Source of the DNA: an uncultured Anaerolineae bacterium
GTDB taxonomy: Bacteria; Chloroflexota; Anaerolineae; Promineifilales; Promineifilaceae
Direction of reading: 5' to 3'
Length of the DNA: 64,000 bases
Assembly (NCBI GenBank): GCA_905479495.1
Contig: CAJQMR010000007.1
Location: 372,001-436,000, forward strand
A model generated the notes under the pieces. It was not told where the DNA came from and did not search any database. It worked only from the letters and a program-made list of their open reading frames with translations. Of this stretch, positions 33,805 to 41,832 are shown piece after piece (within the stretch, counting starts at the first letter, position 1; each line of letters opens with the position of its first letter). Made by a program: the position numbers and the translations under genes.

Positions 33805-35208
33805 TTACACCTCCTGTACCGATTGGTTGCTGTCAATTCCATACTCAGGCAGATCCAGGCTCCACCAATCTTCAGCACTGGCCTGTGTACCGTAGCCAAA
33901 CGCATCGTCCATGCTGCGGAAGAAGCTGTCCAGGAACGGTGCCGTAGATGCACCCGCTTTCACCCATTCATGCACCCATGCCTTATCCTTCTTGGCAAAG
34001 GGGCAAACGGCAAAGCAAATGCCACAGTTGGTACCTGCCTGCTCACGCCAGTAAGTTAGGCAGGTTACCGAATTCTCGAAGTAAGCCTTGTGACCTGGAT
34101 TATTCCAGTCACCCTGCGTTTCCCAGGTTGGTTCGTCCAGGAAGCTGAGCGATTCGGAGGGGCAAGCCTCGGCACATTTCTTGCACCGCTTGCAAAACTC
34201 CATGATGCCTGCGTCAATGGGTTTATCTACGGCAACGGGCAAGTCGGTGAGCAGCTTAAAGACACGCACCATTGGCCCAAACTCTGGTGTAATCAGGCGA
34301 TTGAGGCGGGATAGTTCGCCCAGACCAGCCATCACACCCAAAGCGGGGGCAATGCCCAGCGCATTGGTACTGGATTCGCCCAGACCTTGGTAGCCTAAAC
34401 CGCGCAAAAATTCTTGCAAAGACGCCTGGATCGACTCACCGCGCTTGTAAGCCAGTGAGGTTGTTTGGGAGCCAAGCGGCGTGGGGCAGCGGCGCATGGT
34501 CTCTGTAGACATTTGCACCGTGTAAACCACGGCATATTTGCAGCTGTTGGGGATATAACGAGCGTCGTCATCTTCTGAAGCGATGGGATCGTCCGTGAAA
34601 ATGAGCTCTTTGCCGTCAGGATCAACGCCGTAGATTAGCTTACGCGTGTTATCATCGAGTTCAATGAAGCCAACCGTTGCGGCCCCAAAATGACGTAGGG
34701 CTGCGCGCAAGATTTTAGCGGCTTCTTCTGGTGACCCTTCCCATTTGGGTACGCCGCGCTCTTCGGGTGTTGGGGCTTTTTGCGGTCCCAGATAGCTTCT
34801 GCCTACACCCACGTGGGCTTTTGACATTGCCTGATCTTTCAGCGTGTAGCCGTCTACATTATCCAACATACGCTGCAATTCATTTTTGGCTGCGGTTTCT
34901 GAGAGGCGATCCACCTGATCGTCGCCGACATAGCCAGCCATGCCGGGGCCGCGCACAGTGCCGGTGCGTTCGTTGTAGCGCGTCATCATGTCCCAATCGA
35001 CCTCGACAGTGGGTTCGTCTACGGTTTTGACCCACCAGGGGCGTTGGGGACGACCGGCCGGATCTGTGAATGAGCCTGCTCGGAAGCTAGCGGCAGGAGC
35101 TGCTGCTGCTGATTTGGTGACAGTAGCAACGGCCGTTGCGCCAGCCCCTAGACCAGCAATCCGTAGAAAGTCACGCCGGTTGAGGGTTAATTTTTCTTCT
35201 TTCGCCAT
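33805..35208 (-). CDS. rdhA: Tat-exported reductive dehalogenase catalytic subunit
   Basis: A 467-residue RdhA. The N-terminus holds a twin-arginine signal (NRRDFLRIAGLGAGATAVA, Arg11-Arg12; cleavage probably near residue 38). The middle (about 130-320) is the nitroreductase-like cobalamin-binding core. Two 4Fe-4S motifs follow: C339-x2-C342-x2-C345-x3-C349-Pro and C383-x11-C395-x2-C398-x3-C402-Pro, with NCGICFAVCPFAKKDKAW matching the NCGxCxxVCPW-K pattern of the family. The Tat signal and rdhB exclude the cytosolic homologue QueG. A strong AGGAGG precedes the ATG at 35208. The substrate cannot be told. It heads the operon rdhABC-orf-apbE-TPR, directly downstream of a two-component system. 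Confidence 0.95.
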   Translation of the reverse strand: MAKEEKLTLNRRDFLRIAGLGAGATAVATVTKSAAAAPAASFRAGSFTDPAGRPQRPWWVKTVDEPTVEVDWDMMTRYNERTGTVRGPGMAGYVGDDQVDRLSETAAKNELQRMLDNVDGYTLKDQAMSKAHVGVGRSYLGPQKAPTPEERGVPKWEGSPEEAAKILRAALRHFGAATVGFIELDDNTRKLIYGVDPDGKELIFTDDPIASEDDDARYIPNSCKYAVVYTVQMSTETMRRCPTPLGSQTTSLAYKRGESIQASLQEFLRGLGYQGLGESSTNALGIAPALGVMAGLGELSRLNRLITPEFGPMVRVFKLLTDLPVAVDKPIDAGIMEFCKRCKKCAEACPSESLSFLDEPTWETQGDWNNPGHKAYFENSVTCLTYWREQAGTNCGICFAVCPFAKKDKAWVHEWVKAGASTAPFLDSFFRSMDDAFGYGTQASAEDWWSLDLPEYGIDSNQSVQEV

Positions 35209-35280
35209 TACCTACCTCCTGAACTCTGGTTCTATCCAGAATGTTTTCTAAACCTAATGGGCAAAATTGCCATTGGGTAT

Positions 35281-35293
35281 GCACAACTTGTGC
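35281..35293. promoter_or_regulatory. Candidate operator palindrome upstream of rdhA
   Basis: GCACAACTTGTGC is a perfect 6-1-6 palindrome centred about 79 bases before the rdhA start, in the 199-base spacer between the response regulator gene and rdhA. It could bind the adjacent LuxR-type regulator or another transcription factor. Position and symmetry are the only evidence. Confidence 0.45.
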
Positions 35294-35307
35294 TGTTGTT
35301 AGAGAAA

Positions 35308-35342
35308 TAAAAAAAGACTCTTCCAATCTTTACTTTAAGTCT
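35308..35342 (-). terminator. Weak terminator/attenuator between the two-component genes and rdhA
   Basis: Read leftwards, AGACT and AGTCT can pair across a 25-base loop and are followed by seven T. The stem is only five base pairs. It may end the two-component transcript, leaving rdhA on its own promoter. Confidence 0.35.
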
Positions 35343-35407
35343 ATCTGGGTAGGTGGTGGGGCGGTATCGGGAAAAGGATGGTTCTGTGTGGTGATTTTCC
35401 TGACAAG

Positions 35408-36067
35408 CTACTTTTTATAAGCATCCAGAATACCGGCACGTACAGCAAACTTGACAAGATCGGCGCGGTGCTCAAGTTTTAGCTTATCCATAGCACGCTG
35501 GCGGTAGGTATCGGCCGTTTTGGGGCTGATGATGAGCTTGTCGCCAATTTCGCGACTGTTGAAACCCATTGCTGCTAACTGTAACACTTCCTGCTCCCGG
35601 TCGGAGAGAGATTCAAATTGTTCCAGCTCGGTTTGTTTGTTGGTGAGCGATTCCATTAGAGCAGTAGCGGCCGTGGGATGCAGGTAGCGTTCCCCAGTGA
35701 GCACCACGCGAATGGCGTCCAGCAAGCTGGTGTGGGTAGAGGATTTGGGAATGTAGCCATCGCAGCCTGCTTCGATGGCGGGAATGACAAATTCGCGGCG
35801 GCTGTGCATGGAGAGGACGATGATGCGGCTGGTGTCATTTTCTTGTCGAATGGCGCGAATGGCGTCCAGGCCACTCATGTCTGGCAGGCCCAGGTCCATA
35901 ACAATGACGTCTGGCAGCCAGGTGCGGGCGGCTTCGATGCCAGCTTCCCCGCTGCCTACATCGGCTACTACTTTGAGGTCTGGTTCGCTTTCCAGCAGAG
36001 CGCGCAGGCCATCACGCAATACTTTATGATCATCGACCAGGAGAATGGTGATAGGCGTGTCGGTCAT
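35408..36067 (-). CDS. NarL/LuxR-family response regulator
   Basis: A 219-residue regulator. The receiver domain (about 6-125) contains ILLVDDHKVLRDGL, the phospho-acceptor Asp in VIVMDLGLPDMSG, and the conserved Thr/Ser and Lys positions (VLSMHS, YIPKSS). A LuxR-type helix-turn-helix fills 150-212 (LSDREQEVLQLAAMGFNSRE). The ATG at 36067 overlaps the TGA of the upstream kinase gene (ATGA), so they form one two-component system. It lies directly upstream of rdhA on the same strand, which makes control of the rdh operon likely but unproven. Confidence 0.95.
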   Translation of the reverse strand: MTDTPITILLVDDHKVLRDGLRALLESEPDLKVVADVGSGEAGIEAARTWLPDVIVMDLGLPDMSGLDAIRAIRQENDTSRIIVLSMHSRREFVIPAIEAGCDGYIPKSSTHTSLLDAIRVVLTGERYLHPTAATALMESLTNKQTELEQFESLSDREQEVLQLAAMGFNSREIGDKLIISPKTADTYRQRAMDKLKLEHRADLVKFAVRAGILDAYKK

Positions 36068-37683
36068 GCGGGGATTCCTTCTGGCAGCGGCAGGCGAACG
36101 AGTAAGCTGGTGCCTGTACCGGGTTCTGTGTCTAGCGTGAGGCTGCCACCAGCGATGGCGGCGCGCTCTCGCATACTAATTAATCCGAGGTGGCGCTGTT
36201 CAGAAACGGCCGTTACCAAATGGGGGTCAAAACCACAGCCATCATCTTGGATTTTCATCAAAATGCTCCGGTTTTCCTGGGTTAGGGCAACCTGAACGTT
36301 ATGCGCCTGCGCGTGGCGGACAACGTTTGTCAACGCTTCCTGGGCAATGCGGTATAGTGTTACCTCAATGCCGGAGGGCAGCGTATCGTCATTTATGTCG
36401 GTGAGGTAGCGGGCGGTAATAGACGAATCATTCATCATTTCCTCGACTAAAATGCCCAGAGCTACCGGCAAACCAAACTCCTCCAAGGCGGCAGGCCGCA
36501 GACGGTAGGACAGCTCCCGGACTTGTTCAATTGTTTCAGAAACCATATTTAGCAGCGATTGCAGACCACCCTGCATGGGGGTTGGGGGACACTCTTTTTC
36601 CAACGTTTTGATGCGCACCAACAGGGCAGTGAGCATCTGTCCAGCCCCGTCGTGAAGTTCCCGCGCCAGCCGTCCCCGTTCTTCTTCCTGCGCTTCTACC
36701 AATGATTCCAGCAATATTTGCCGGGCCTGCTCTTTTTCGGCCAGCTTTAAGCGCAGCCAGGCGTTGGCGACAATTTCAGAGATTTGCGTGCCAATGGTGG
36801 AAAGCATGGCCATGTCGGCCGCAGCGACGGGATGGTTTTGGTGGCAGAGCAGATTTACCACGCCATATTTTTGACCACGTGCCTCGATGGAAATGGTAAT
36901 GTGTTGGGGGTCGGAACGGCCGTTGTCGGCCGACAGCCGGTTACAGTGGCGAATGTGCGCATGGATGGGCAAACTCCCATCAACCAATGCTTCCTGGCAG
37001 TGACAGCCAGCGGCACGCCCTTCGTACAGCAAGTTGTTTTCCAGGTTTGCTGGCACACCATACCAGCTGGCCAGATGGTAAACATCTCGCTCCGGGTCAC
37101 GCAGATACACCCAGCCTGTTTCCAGATGCATCACTTCTACAATGTTTTGCAGAATGGCGAAGAGGACATCATGTACCTCATGTTCTCGTTCGGCGGCCAT
37201 CATGATGCGGTTCGTGGCTGCCAGGCGGCGGTTGGTTTGGGCCAGATCATCCTGTGTTAGCAGTAGATGATCCGTCATGGTGTTGATGGCCAGGGCCACC
37301 TCCCCAATTTCGTCTTTGGCCCACACCGTGGCGCGGGCATCCAGATTGCCCTCGGCTACTTTTAGGGCCATGTCGCGCAGATCAACTAACGGCCGTGTCA
37401 ACAAAAAAGTGAGAAAAGAGGCAATAACCAACGATCCGGCGGCGGCCAACACCGTAATCAACAGCACGCTGCGATTACCCGCGCGCATAGCGGCTTCAAC
37501 CCGAACGTCGGTTAATAGATAGGATAACCAATCGGAAAGCCCCGTGGTGACCCAATAGTTAAGCGTTAGCCCAAGGGTAAGCACGGTTGTCAAAATAATG
37601 CCGGTAATTTTGAAACGTACCGGCACTGAGATGATCAAGTTGTAGAGCCAGATAGGAATGCGCCGTAAGGATTGAATCGTCAT
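36064..37683 (-). CDS. NarX-like sensor kinase with cysteine-bearing GAF domain
   Basis: A 539-residue membrane histidine kinase. Two helices flank a very short outside loop (about 20-85); HAMP follows at about 90-145 (LVDLRDMALKVAEGNLDARA). A GAF domain at about 165-320 contains GCHCQEALVDGS and HIRHCNRL, three cysteines close in space, plus LLCHQNH. HisKA_3 has RGRLARELHDGAGQM (phospho-His), and HATPase_c has DDGCGFDP. The CxC...C arrangement resembles the redox or Fe-S-binding cysteines of oxygen- and nitrate-responsive NarX/NreB-type sensors. The small outside loop suggests internal rather than external sensing. It pairs with the response regulator at 35408. Confidence 0.93.
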   Translation of the reverse strand: MTIQSLRRIPIWLYNLIISVPVRFKITGIILTTVLTLGLTLNYWVTTGLSDWLSYLLTDVRVEAAMRAGNRSVLLITVLAAAGSLVIASFLTFLLTRPLVDLRDMALKVAEGNLDARATVWAKDEIGEVALAINTMTDHLLLTQDDLAQTNRRLAATNRIMMAAEREHEVHDVLFAILQNIVEVMHLETGWVYLRDPERDVYHLASWYGVPANLENNLLYEGRAAGCHCQEALVDGSLPIHAHIRHCNRLSADNGRSDPQHITISIEARGQKYGVVNLLCHQNHPVAAADMAMLSTIGTQISEIVANAWLRLKLAEKEQARQILLESLVEAQEEERGRLARELHDGAGQMLTALLVRIKTLEKECPPTPMQGGLQSLLNMVSETIEQVRELSYRLRPAALEEFGLPVALGILVEEMMNDSSITARYLTDINDDTLPSGIEVTLYRIAQEALTNVVRHAQAHNVQVALTQENRSILMKIQDDGCGFDPHLVTAVSEQRHLGLISMRERAAIAGGSLTLDTEPGTGTSLLVRLPLPEGIPA

Positions 37684-38014
37684 TTTTTCATTGGGGCAAC
37701 GGCCGTTTCATCCAAATGGTCAATTTTCAGCTGTTGCGTCATGTTTGTTATGCTTCTTTAATAAAATGATACGGTTTGTGATCTGTGTGCCATTGTAGAC
37801 CGAAGGAAATGATAAATCAGATGAACTATGTCATATTTTGTGGTGCCGAATGAACCAACATTTTGACAGGGATACGGCCGTTTGCTAGAATCTGAACGCT
37901 GTTTGTGTAAAAGCTAAAAAACTGTTGAATTAAACCAATTTGGCTTTTACTTAAGCAAATCACAAGGAATCTTGAGTACTTTTCAAAAGTCTTTCTGTGA
38001 TTTGCTAGGCAAAG
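37684..38014. other. Intergenic region between the two-component system and tRNA-Glu
   Basis: 331 bases with promoters for the leftward kinase gene and the rightward tRNA. It contains two ACGGCCGT copies (37694 and 37875) and a small inverted-repeat element at 37955-38005. A leftward reading frame across 37826-38176 is the antisense of the tRNA and not a gene. Confidence 0.6.
37955..38005. repeat. 51-bp inverted-repeat element, copy 1
   Basis: Ends GCAAATCACA (37955-37964) and TGTGATTTGC (37996-38005) are exact inverted repeats. The whole element, read leftwards, resembles the one at 41495-41547, including the internal gaaag start. On the outer side both copies continue with aaaagccaaatt and then toward an ACGGCC(G) site, so the homologous unit may be over 100 bp. 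Confidence 0.7.
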
Positions 38015-38087
38015 GCCCCGTTCGTCTAGCGGCCTAGGACGTAGCCCTCTCAAGGCTAAAACATGGGTTCGAGTCCCATACGGGGCA
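38015..38087 (+). tRNA. tRNA-Glu (anticodon CUC)
   Basis: A 73-base tRNA: acceptor stem GCCCCGT / ACGGGGC with discriminator A at 38087; D arm GTC...GGAC; anticodon stem TAGCC / GGCTA with loop CTCTCAA, giving anticodon CUC; T arm ATGGG-TTCGAGT-CCCAT. CCA is not encoded. A terminator follows six bases later. Confidence 0.96.
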
Positions 38088-38092
38088 TCATC

Positions 38093-38125
38093 AGGCTTCA
38101 TCCACAGGTGGGTGAAGCCTTTTTG
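38093..38125 (+). terminator. Rho-independent terminator after tRNA-Glu
   Basis: AGGCTTCA(T)CC and GG(G)TGAAGCCT form a stem around a short loop (38093-38120), followed by TTTTTG. Confidence 0.88.
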
Positions 38126-38168
38126 CTTTATCTTTGCTACACTTAATCTATTGATTTTAAAAAATAAT

Positions 38169-38238
38169 AACCGCAAAGTACGCAGAGTTTTTACAAGTTA
38201 TAGAGAAGAAGCTCTGCGTTCTCCGCGTTTTGGCGGTT
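38169..38238. repeat. 'cgcagag' word hairpin upstream of the UbiB-like gene
   Basis: The arms aaccgcaaagtacgcagag and ctctgcgttctccgcg...gcggtt pair imperfectly around a 20-base loop. Member of the dispersed family also seen at 17562, 23287, 60768 and 62091. It lies 38 bases before the ATG of the next gene. Confidence 0.72.
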
Positions 38239-38275
38239 AACTATGGCTTTCTTAAAGCTGTCCGAAATGTAATTT

Positions 38276-40120
38276 ATGGCCGCAGCGCAGGACAACGCTC
38301 CAATTGAATATGAAGAGATTGAGCCAAAGTCTCATTTGAACGGTGCTTCCCAGCCAAACGGCCGTGCCACCCTGCCTGATTCCCCTTCGGAGCCAGAGCC
38401 ACAAACCCCTCAACCTGAACACAATCAGAACTTTCGCAGCGACGGCCGTTTTCGGCGTATCCTCTACTTTTTTGCCCGCGTTATTTTGCATTTGATCATT
38501 TGGGACATTGTTGGGGGGCGGGTGCCGCTGCTAAAGATGGCCGTGCGCCAAAGCCGCCCGCGCCGTTTCCGCCGCTGGTCCCATCGTTTTCGCGAGCTGG
38601 CGCTGAACATGGGCGGCGTGATGATTAAGCTGGGGCAGTTCCTTAGCGCCAGGGTAGACGTGCTGCCGCCCGAAATTACCGAAGAGCTGCTAGGCTTGCA
38701 AGATGAAGTGACGCCGGAGGAAACCTGGCGCATCATGTCTGTCATTCAGGCGGAACTGGGTGATACCCATCTGCGTTTTGCCGACATTGAAGCGCAGCCG
38801 TTGGCCGCTGCGTCGCTGGGGCAGACCCATCGTGCCTGGCTGCTGCCGGAAAATGGTGAGGGGGAGCGAGGAACGGCCCCTTCGACAAGCGCAACACAGT
38901 CGCGCCGCTCAGGGCAAGCTGTTGTCATTAAAGTGCAGCGCCCCAACATTGCCACCATTGTGGAGACCGATCTGGCGGCGCTGCGCATTGTAGCCCGCTG
39001 GACCATGCGCTACCGACCCATTGCCCGCCGCGCCGATGTGCCTGCGCTGATGGAAGAGTTTGCCAAAACATTGTGGGAAGAGCTGGATTATCGTGCCGAA
39101 GTGGAAAACGCTGAGCGATTTGCTGAGATGTACGCCAACGATCAGCGCGTTTACATTCCGGCCATTTATCGCCAGCATTGCGCTGAACGCGTCATCGTCA
39201 TGGAAAATGTAGAAGCGCCCAAAATCACTGACATAGCGGCGATGGAAGCCAAGGGCATTGACCCAGGTGAAGTGGCTGAGGCGCTGCTAGATGTTTATTT
39301 TGACCAGGTATTCCGCGAGGGATTTTTTCACGCGGATCCACATCCGGGCAATTTGTTTGTGCGTCCCCGCCCAGACATCCCTTGGCCGCCAGAAGATGCG
39401 CCAATGCCTTTCACGGGACGGCCGTTTTGGATTATCTTTGTTGATTTTGGCATGGTTGGGCGGGTGCCCACGTTGATGGGGGATAATTTGCGTCAGCTGC
39501 TCATTAGTGTGACGCAGCGGGACGGCCGTAAACTAACCGAAGCGTATCAAAACCTGGGTTTCTTCCTGCCGGGGGCTGATTTGGTACGCATTGCCGAAGC
39601 ACAAGATGCGGTGCTGGATCGCATCTGGGGGCGCAATTTACTGGATTTGGCTAGCCCCGACCCAGCAGAAATTGAAGAGCTAGGGCAAGAGTTCCGTGAT
39701 TTGCTGTTTGACTTCCCTTTCCAGATTCCTCAGGATTTTATCTATTTGGGACGGGCGTTAGGAATTGTGTCTGGCCTGGTATCCCAGCTGGATGAGCAGA
39801 TCAACCCCTGGTATTTCATTGAAAAATATGGCGAGTCGTTAATATCTAGCCGGGAAGGGCAGCGGTTGGGTTTGGAGACGGCCTGGCAGTTGATACGGCC
39901 GTATCTTAGCACCCCAGCTCAGGTGCAGCGCTTGTTGACCTTGGCGGAAAACGGCCGTCTTCGCGTGCAAACAGATCGAGACACCCTGCGCCAATACGAA
40001 CGCATTGAAAAGAAAATTGGTCAGTTGGGCTGGAGTATTTTAGGCGCAGCAGGGATGCTGTCAGGGACGCTGTTGTATTTGAATCGCAAGGGGACAGAGA
40101 AGGGGGAGCGTGATAAGTAA
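38276..40120 (+). CDS. ABC1/UbiB-family atypical kinase
   Basis: A 614-residue protein of the UbiB/AarF/COQ8 family. Motifs: KxGQ in MIKLGQFLSARVDVLP (about 120-135), the Ala-rich loop AAASLGQTH, VVIKVQRPNI (invariant Lys), catalytic HADPHPGN and DFG in VDFGMVGR. The C-terminal third is helical with a membrane-like stretch (GWSILGAAGMLSGTLLYL). UbiB-type ATPases support isoprenoid-quinone synthesis or lipid homeostasis. The first 55 residues are low-complexity. An insert of about 17 residues (ERGTAPSTSATQSRRSGQ) before the Lys strand is the in-frame translation of a repeat-like DNA stretch at 38877-38919. Start at the ATG at 38276. Confidence 0.93.
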   Translation: MAAAQDNAPIEYEEIEPKSHLNGASQPNGRATLPDSPSEPEPQTPQPEHNQNFRSDGRFRRILYFFARVILHLIIWDIVGGRVPLLKMAVRQSRPRRFRRWSHRFRELALNMGGVMIKLGQFLSARVDVLPPEITEELLGLQDEVTPEETWRIMSVIQAELGDTHLRFADIEAQPLAAASLGQTHRAWLLPENGEGERGTAPSTSATQSRRSGQAVVIKVQRPNIATIVETDLAALRIVARWTMRYRPIARRADVPALMEEFAKTLWEELDYRAEVENAERFAEMYANDQRVYIPAIYRQHCAERVIVMENVEAPKITDIAAMEAKGIDPGEVAEALLDVYFDQVFREGFFHADPHPGNLFVRPRPDIPWPPEDAPMPFTGRPFWIIFVDFGMVGRVPTLMGDNLRQLLISVTQRDGRKLTEAYQNLGFFLPGADLVRIAEAQDAVLDRIWGRNLLDLASPDPAEIEELGQEFRDLLFDFPFQIPQDFIYLGRALGIVSGLVSQLDEQINPWYFIEKYGESLISSREGQRLGLETAWQLIRPYLSTPAQVQRLLTLAENGRLRVQTDRDTLRQYERIEKKIGQLGWSILGAAGMLSGTLLYLNRKGTEKGERDK

Positions 40121-40156
40121 AAAGTGAAAAGTGGTTTGTACTCTTCACTTTTTACT
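40116..40156. repeat. 'agtaaaaagtgaa' hairpin at the UbiB-like gene's stop
   Basis: AGTAAAAAGTGAA (40116-40128) is exactly complementary to TTCACTTTTTACT (40144-40156). It overlaps the stop codon of the upstream gene and lies before the convergent YegP-like gene. Same word family as 24958-25005. Confidence 0.8.
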
Positions 40157-40174
40157 TTTGATTTTTCACTACTT

Positions 40175-40513
40175 TTAAGCCGTTGTGTCTTCCACGCCTG
40201 CTTCTGCGGCAACGCGCTGTACCGCCTCGATGCCGTTCTGGCAGGTTTGTTTGTTGGCGTACATCTGGCTTGTGCCGATGACTTGTTTATTAGCGGCCAA
40301 TAGATTGAAGTAAAACTTGCCGTTTGCTGCTTCCTTCACCTCAAACCGATCCGTGCTGGTGCCATTGTTTTTCACAGATTCAATCCCGTTTTTGCAGCCT
40401 GCTTTGGCAGCATAACCCTGGCTAGACAGGATGTTTTGTCCGTTGCTGGCAGTTAGCCGGAAATAAAATTTGTCATTGTTGCCCTGGTATATTTGATATT
40501 TGGGGTGATTCAT
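40175..40513 (-). CDS. Tandem DUF1508 (YegP-like) protein
   Basis: A 112-residue protein of two DUF1508 units: YQGNNDKFYFRLTASNGQNI...SSQGYAAKAGCKNGIESVK and a second FEVKEAANGKFYFNLLAANK...TSQMYANKQTCQNGIEAVQ. Each unit has the conserved FYF-L-A-NGQ-I strand and the Cys-NGI-x-V helix. YegP-type proteins are small and cytoplasmic; their function is unknown. An AAGGAG Shine-Dalgarno precedes the ATG at 40513. It is convergent to the UbiB-like gene. Confidence 0.93.
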   Translation of the reverse strand: MNHPKYQIYQGNNDKFYFRLTASNGQNILSSQGYAAKAGCKNGIESVKNNGTSTDRFEVKEAANGKFYFNLLAANKQVIGTSQMYANKQTCQNGIEAVQRVAAEAGVEDTTA

Positions 40514-40632
40514 CACGTATTCTCCTTGAAATTTTGGGGTCAATCACACTGTAACTGGATAATTCTTGATTATGAACCATTTGCCCAATTACGCAATTGT
40601 TTTTTGGACACGATTTTGACCAAAGCGTCACA

Positions 40633-41481
40633 TTATTCTTCCAGAAATTCGGTCTGTATCCACCCCTGAATGCCGTTGACTGTGCGAATCTCGCGCCAGA
40701 GGATGCCGCCCTGGTTGGCACGGCCGTTTTTCACCAGCACAATCTCGTTATCTTGCACAATCACCAGCTGCTGCCCACCCGGCGAGCGCCGTACCCACAG
40801 CGTGCTGCCGTTGGTGTTAATCGTGCCCGTAATGCCTTCAATGTGGGTGGGGGTGATGGTTGGTGTGGGGGTTGCCGTTGGGAGGGGCGTGTTGGTGGCC
40901 GTGGGGCTGGGGGTTGGTGTGGTGGTCGTTGCCTCGCCGCTGGTTGCCGGGGTGGGTACGGCCGTTTCCCCGCCATCACCACCAGGCGTGGGCGACGGTC
41001 CAACGAGTTCAGGCGTAGCCGAGGGTGGAATTTCCTCGGTAACGATGGCTTCATCTGAACTGCTGGGCGGCGGCCCACCAAAGGCACCGCTGGAAGGTGT
41101 CTGGGTACTGCTTTCGTTGTTGGCAACTGCGTCATTGTTCTGGGTATTCTCGCTAATAACGGCCGTTGGCGGGAGATCCCCCATCGCGCCGGTATTATTT
41201 GACGTGGCTGCCCTATCGGCGATTTCGGTGGCGGGCGTGGAAACGGCCGTTTCCACACCATCATCTATCGGCACCCCGGCCAAAAAAAAGCCCAGCATCA
41301 AGATGAGGCTGGCCAGGGCGTAGCCGGTAAACAGCTTCACCCGTAAATCGAGCCGTTGTCCGGCCAACCCCAGCCGCAAAAGTGCCCGCGGCGATTGAGC
41401 CAGATAAGCTAATATGGTCATGAGTAAGGCCAGAACGGCCGTTACACCCATGCCAACCAAAGTCCACGTCGGAAATCCCAT
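40633..41481 (-). CDS. Membrane-anchored SH3b-domain protein with Thr-Pro linker
   Basis: A 282-residue protein: two membrane helices at about 5-25 and 52-70 (ASLILMLGFFLAGVP), then a low-complexity outside linker of about 150 residues (Thr/Pro/Ser/Glu rich), and a C-terminal SH3b domain (about 215-280). The latter reads INTNGSTLWVRRSPGGQQLV...GILWREIRTVNGIQGWIQ, the usual bacterial SH3 pattern that ends in Gly-Trp. SH3b domains bind cell-wall or protein ligands. The linker repeatedly contains ETAV or TAV, each a translated ACGGCCGT copy; five copies fall in the gene. Start at the ATG at 41481. Confidence 0.85.
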   Translation of the reverse strand: MGFPTWTLVGMGVTAVLALLMTILAYLAQSPRALLRLGLAGQRLDLRVKLFTGYALASLILMLGFFLAGVPIDDGVETAVSTPATEIADRAATSNNTGAMGDLPPTAVISENTQNNDAVANNESSTQTPSSGAFGGPPPSSSDEAIVTEEIPPSATPELVGPSPTPGGDGGETAVPTPATSGEATTTTPTPSPTATNTPLPTATPTPTITPTHIEGITGTINTNGSTLWVRRSPGGQQLVIVQDNEIVLVKNGRANQGGILWREIRTVNGIQGWIQTEFLEE

Positions 41482-41832
41482 GCGGCGTATTATTGCAAAT
41501 CACAGAAAGCCGTGCAAAGTATGTCAGCTGGTTTTGCTGTGATTTGCGCAACTAAAAGCCAAATTCTCATTTGTGTTTAGAATCTGTTCAAAACGGCCGC
41601 AGAGAAAAAAGAGAAGATAAAAAAATTGAGATGAATCTTAAAAATCTCTGTGAACGCTGTGGCCCATTTCTGGATAGGCACTTATCTAACATTTATTGAC
41701 GATTAGCGATTTACGATTACGATTGGGCGCTGGTATAATCTAAGCGGAACTTTTAATTAAACATCTGCGAAATCTGCGGTTCGCTTTTTTAGTAGATTCA
41801 ACAAGAGTAATTACCCAAAACGGAGTTAATTT
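41482..41832. other. Intergenic region upstream of lpdA
   Basis: 351 bases between divergent genes. It holds the second inverted-repeat element (41495-41547), a run of gattagcgatttacgattac words (41702-41721), a partial tctgcgaaatctgcgg word (41764-41780) and the lpdA leader. I see no gene. Confidence 0.65.
41495..41547. repeat. 53-bp inverted-repeat element, copy 2
   Basis: Ends GCAAATCACAG (41495-41505) and CTGTGATTTGC (41537-41547) are exact inverted repeats. The same ends occur at 37955-38005 in opposite orientation, with related interior and with aaaagccaaatt following outside. Confidence 0.7.

Noticed and set aside
33805-35208. Epoxyqueuosine reductase (QueG) assignment
   Set aside because: QueG is a cytosolic RdhA relative without a Tat signal or RdhB; this protein has both features.
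37826-38176. Leftward 116-codon reading frame
   Set aside because: Its central part is the exact antisense of tRNA-Glu, a common false gene; no start signal or protein features.
40670-41323. Rightward 217-codon frame opposite the SH3b protein gene
   Set aside because: Antisense of the Thr-Pro linker; no start signal, and the leftward frame has membrane helices and an SH3b domain.
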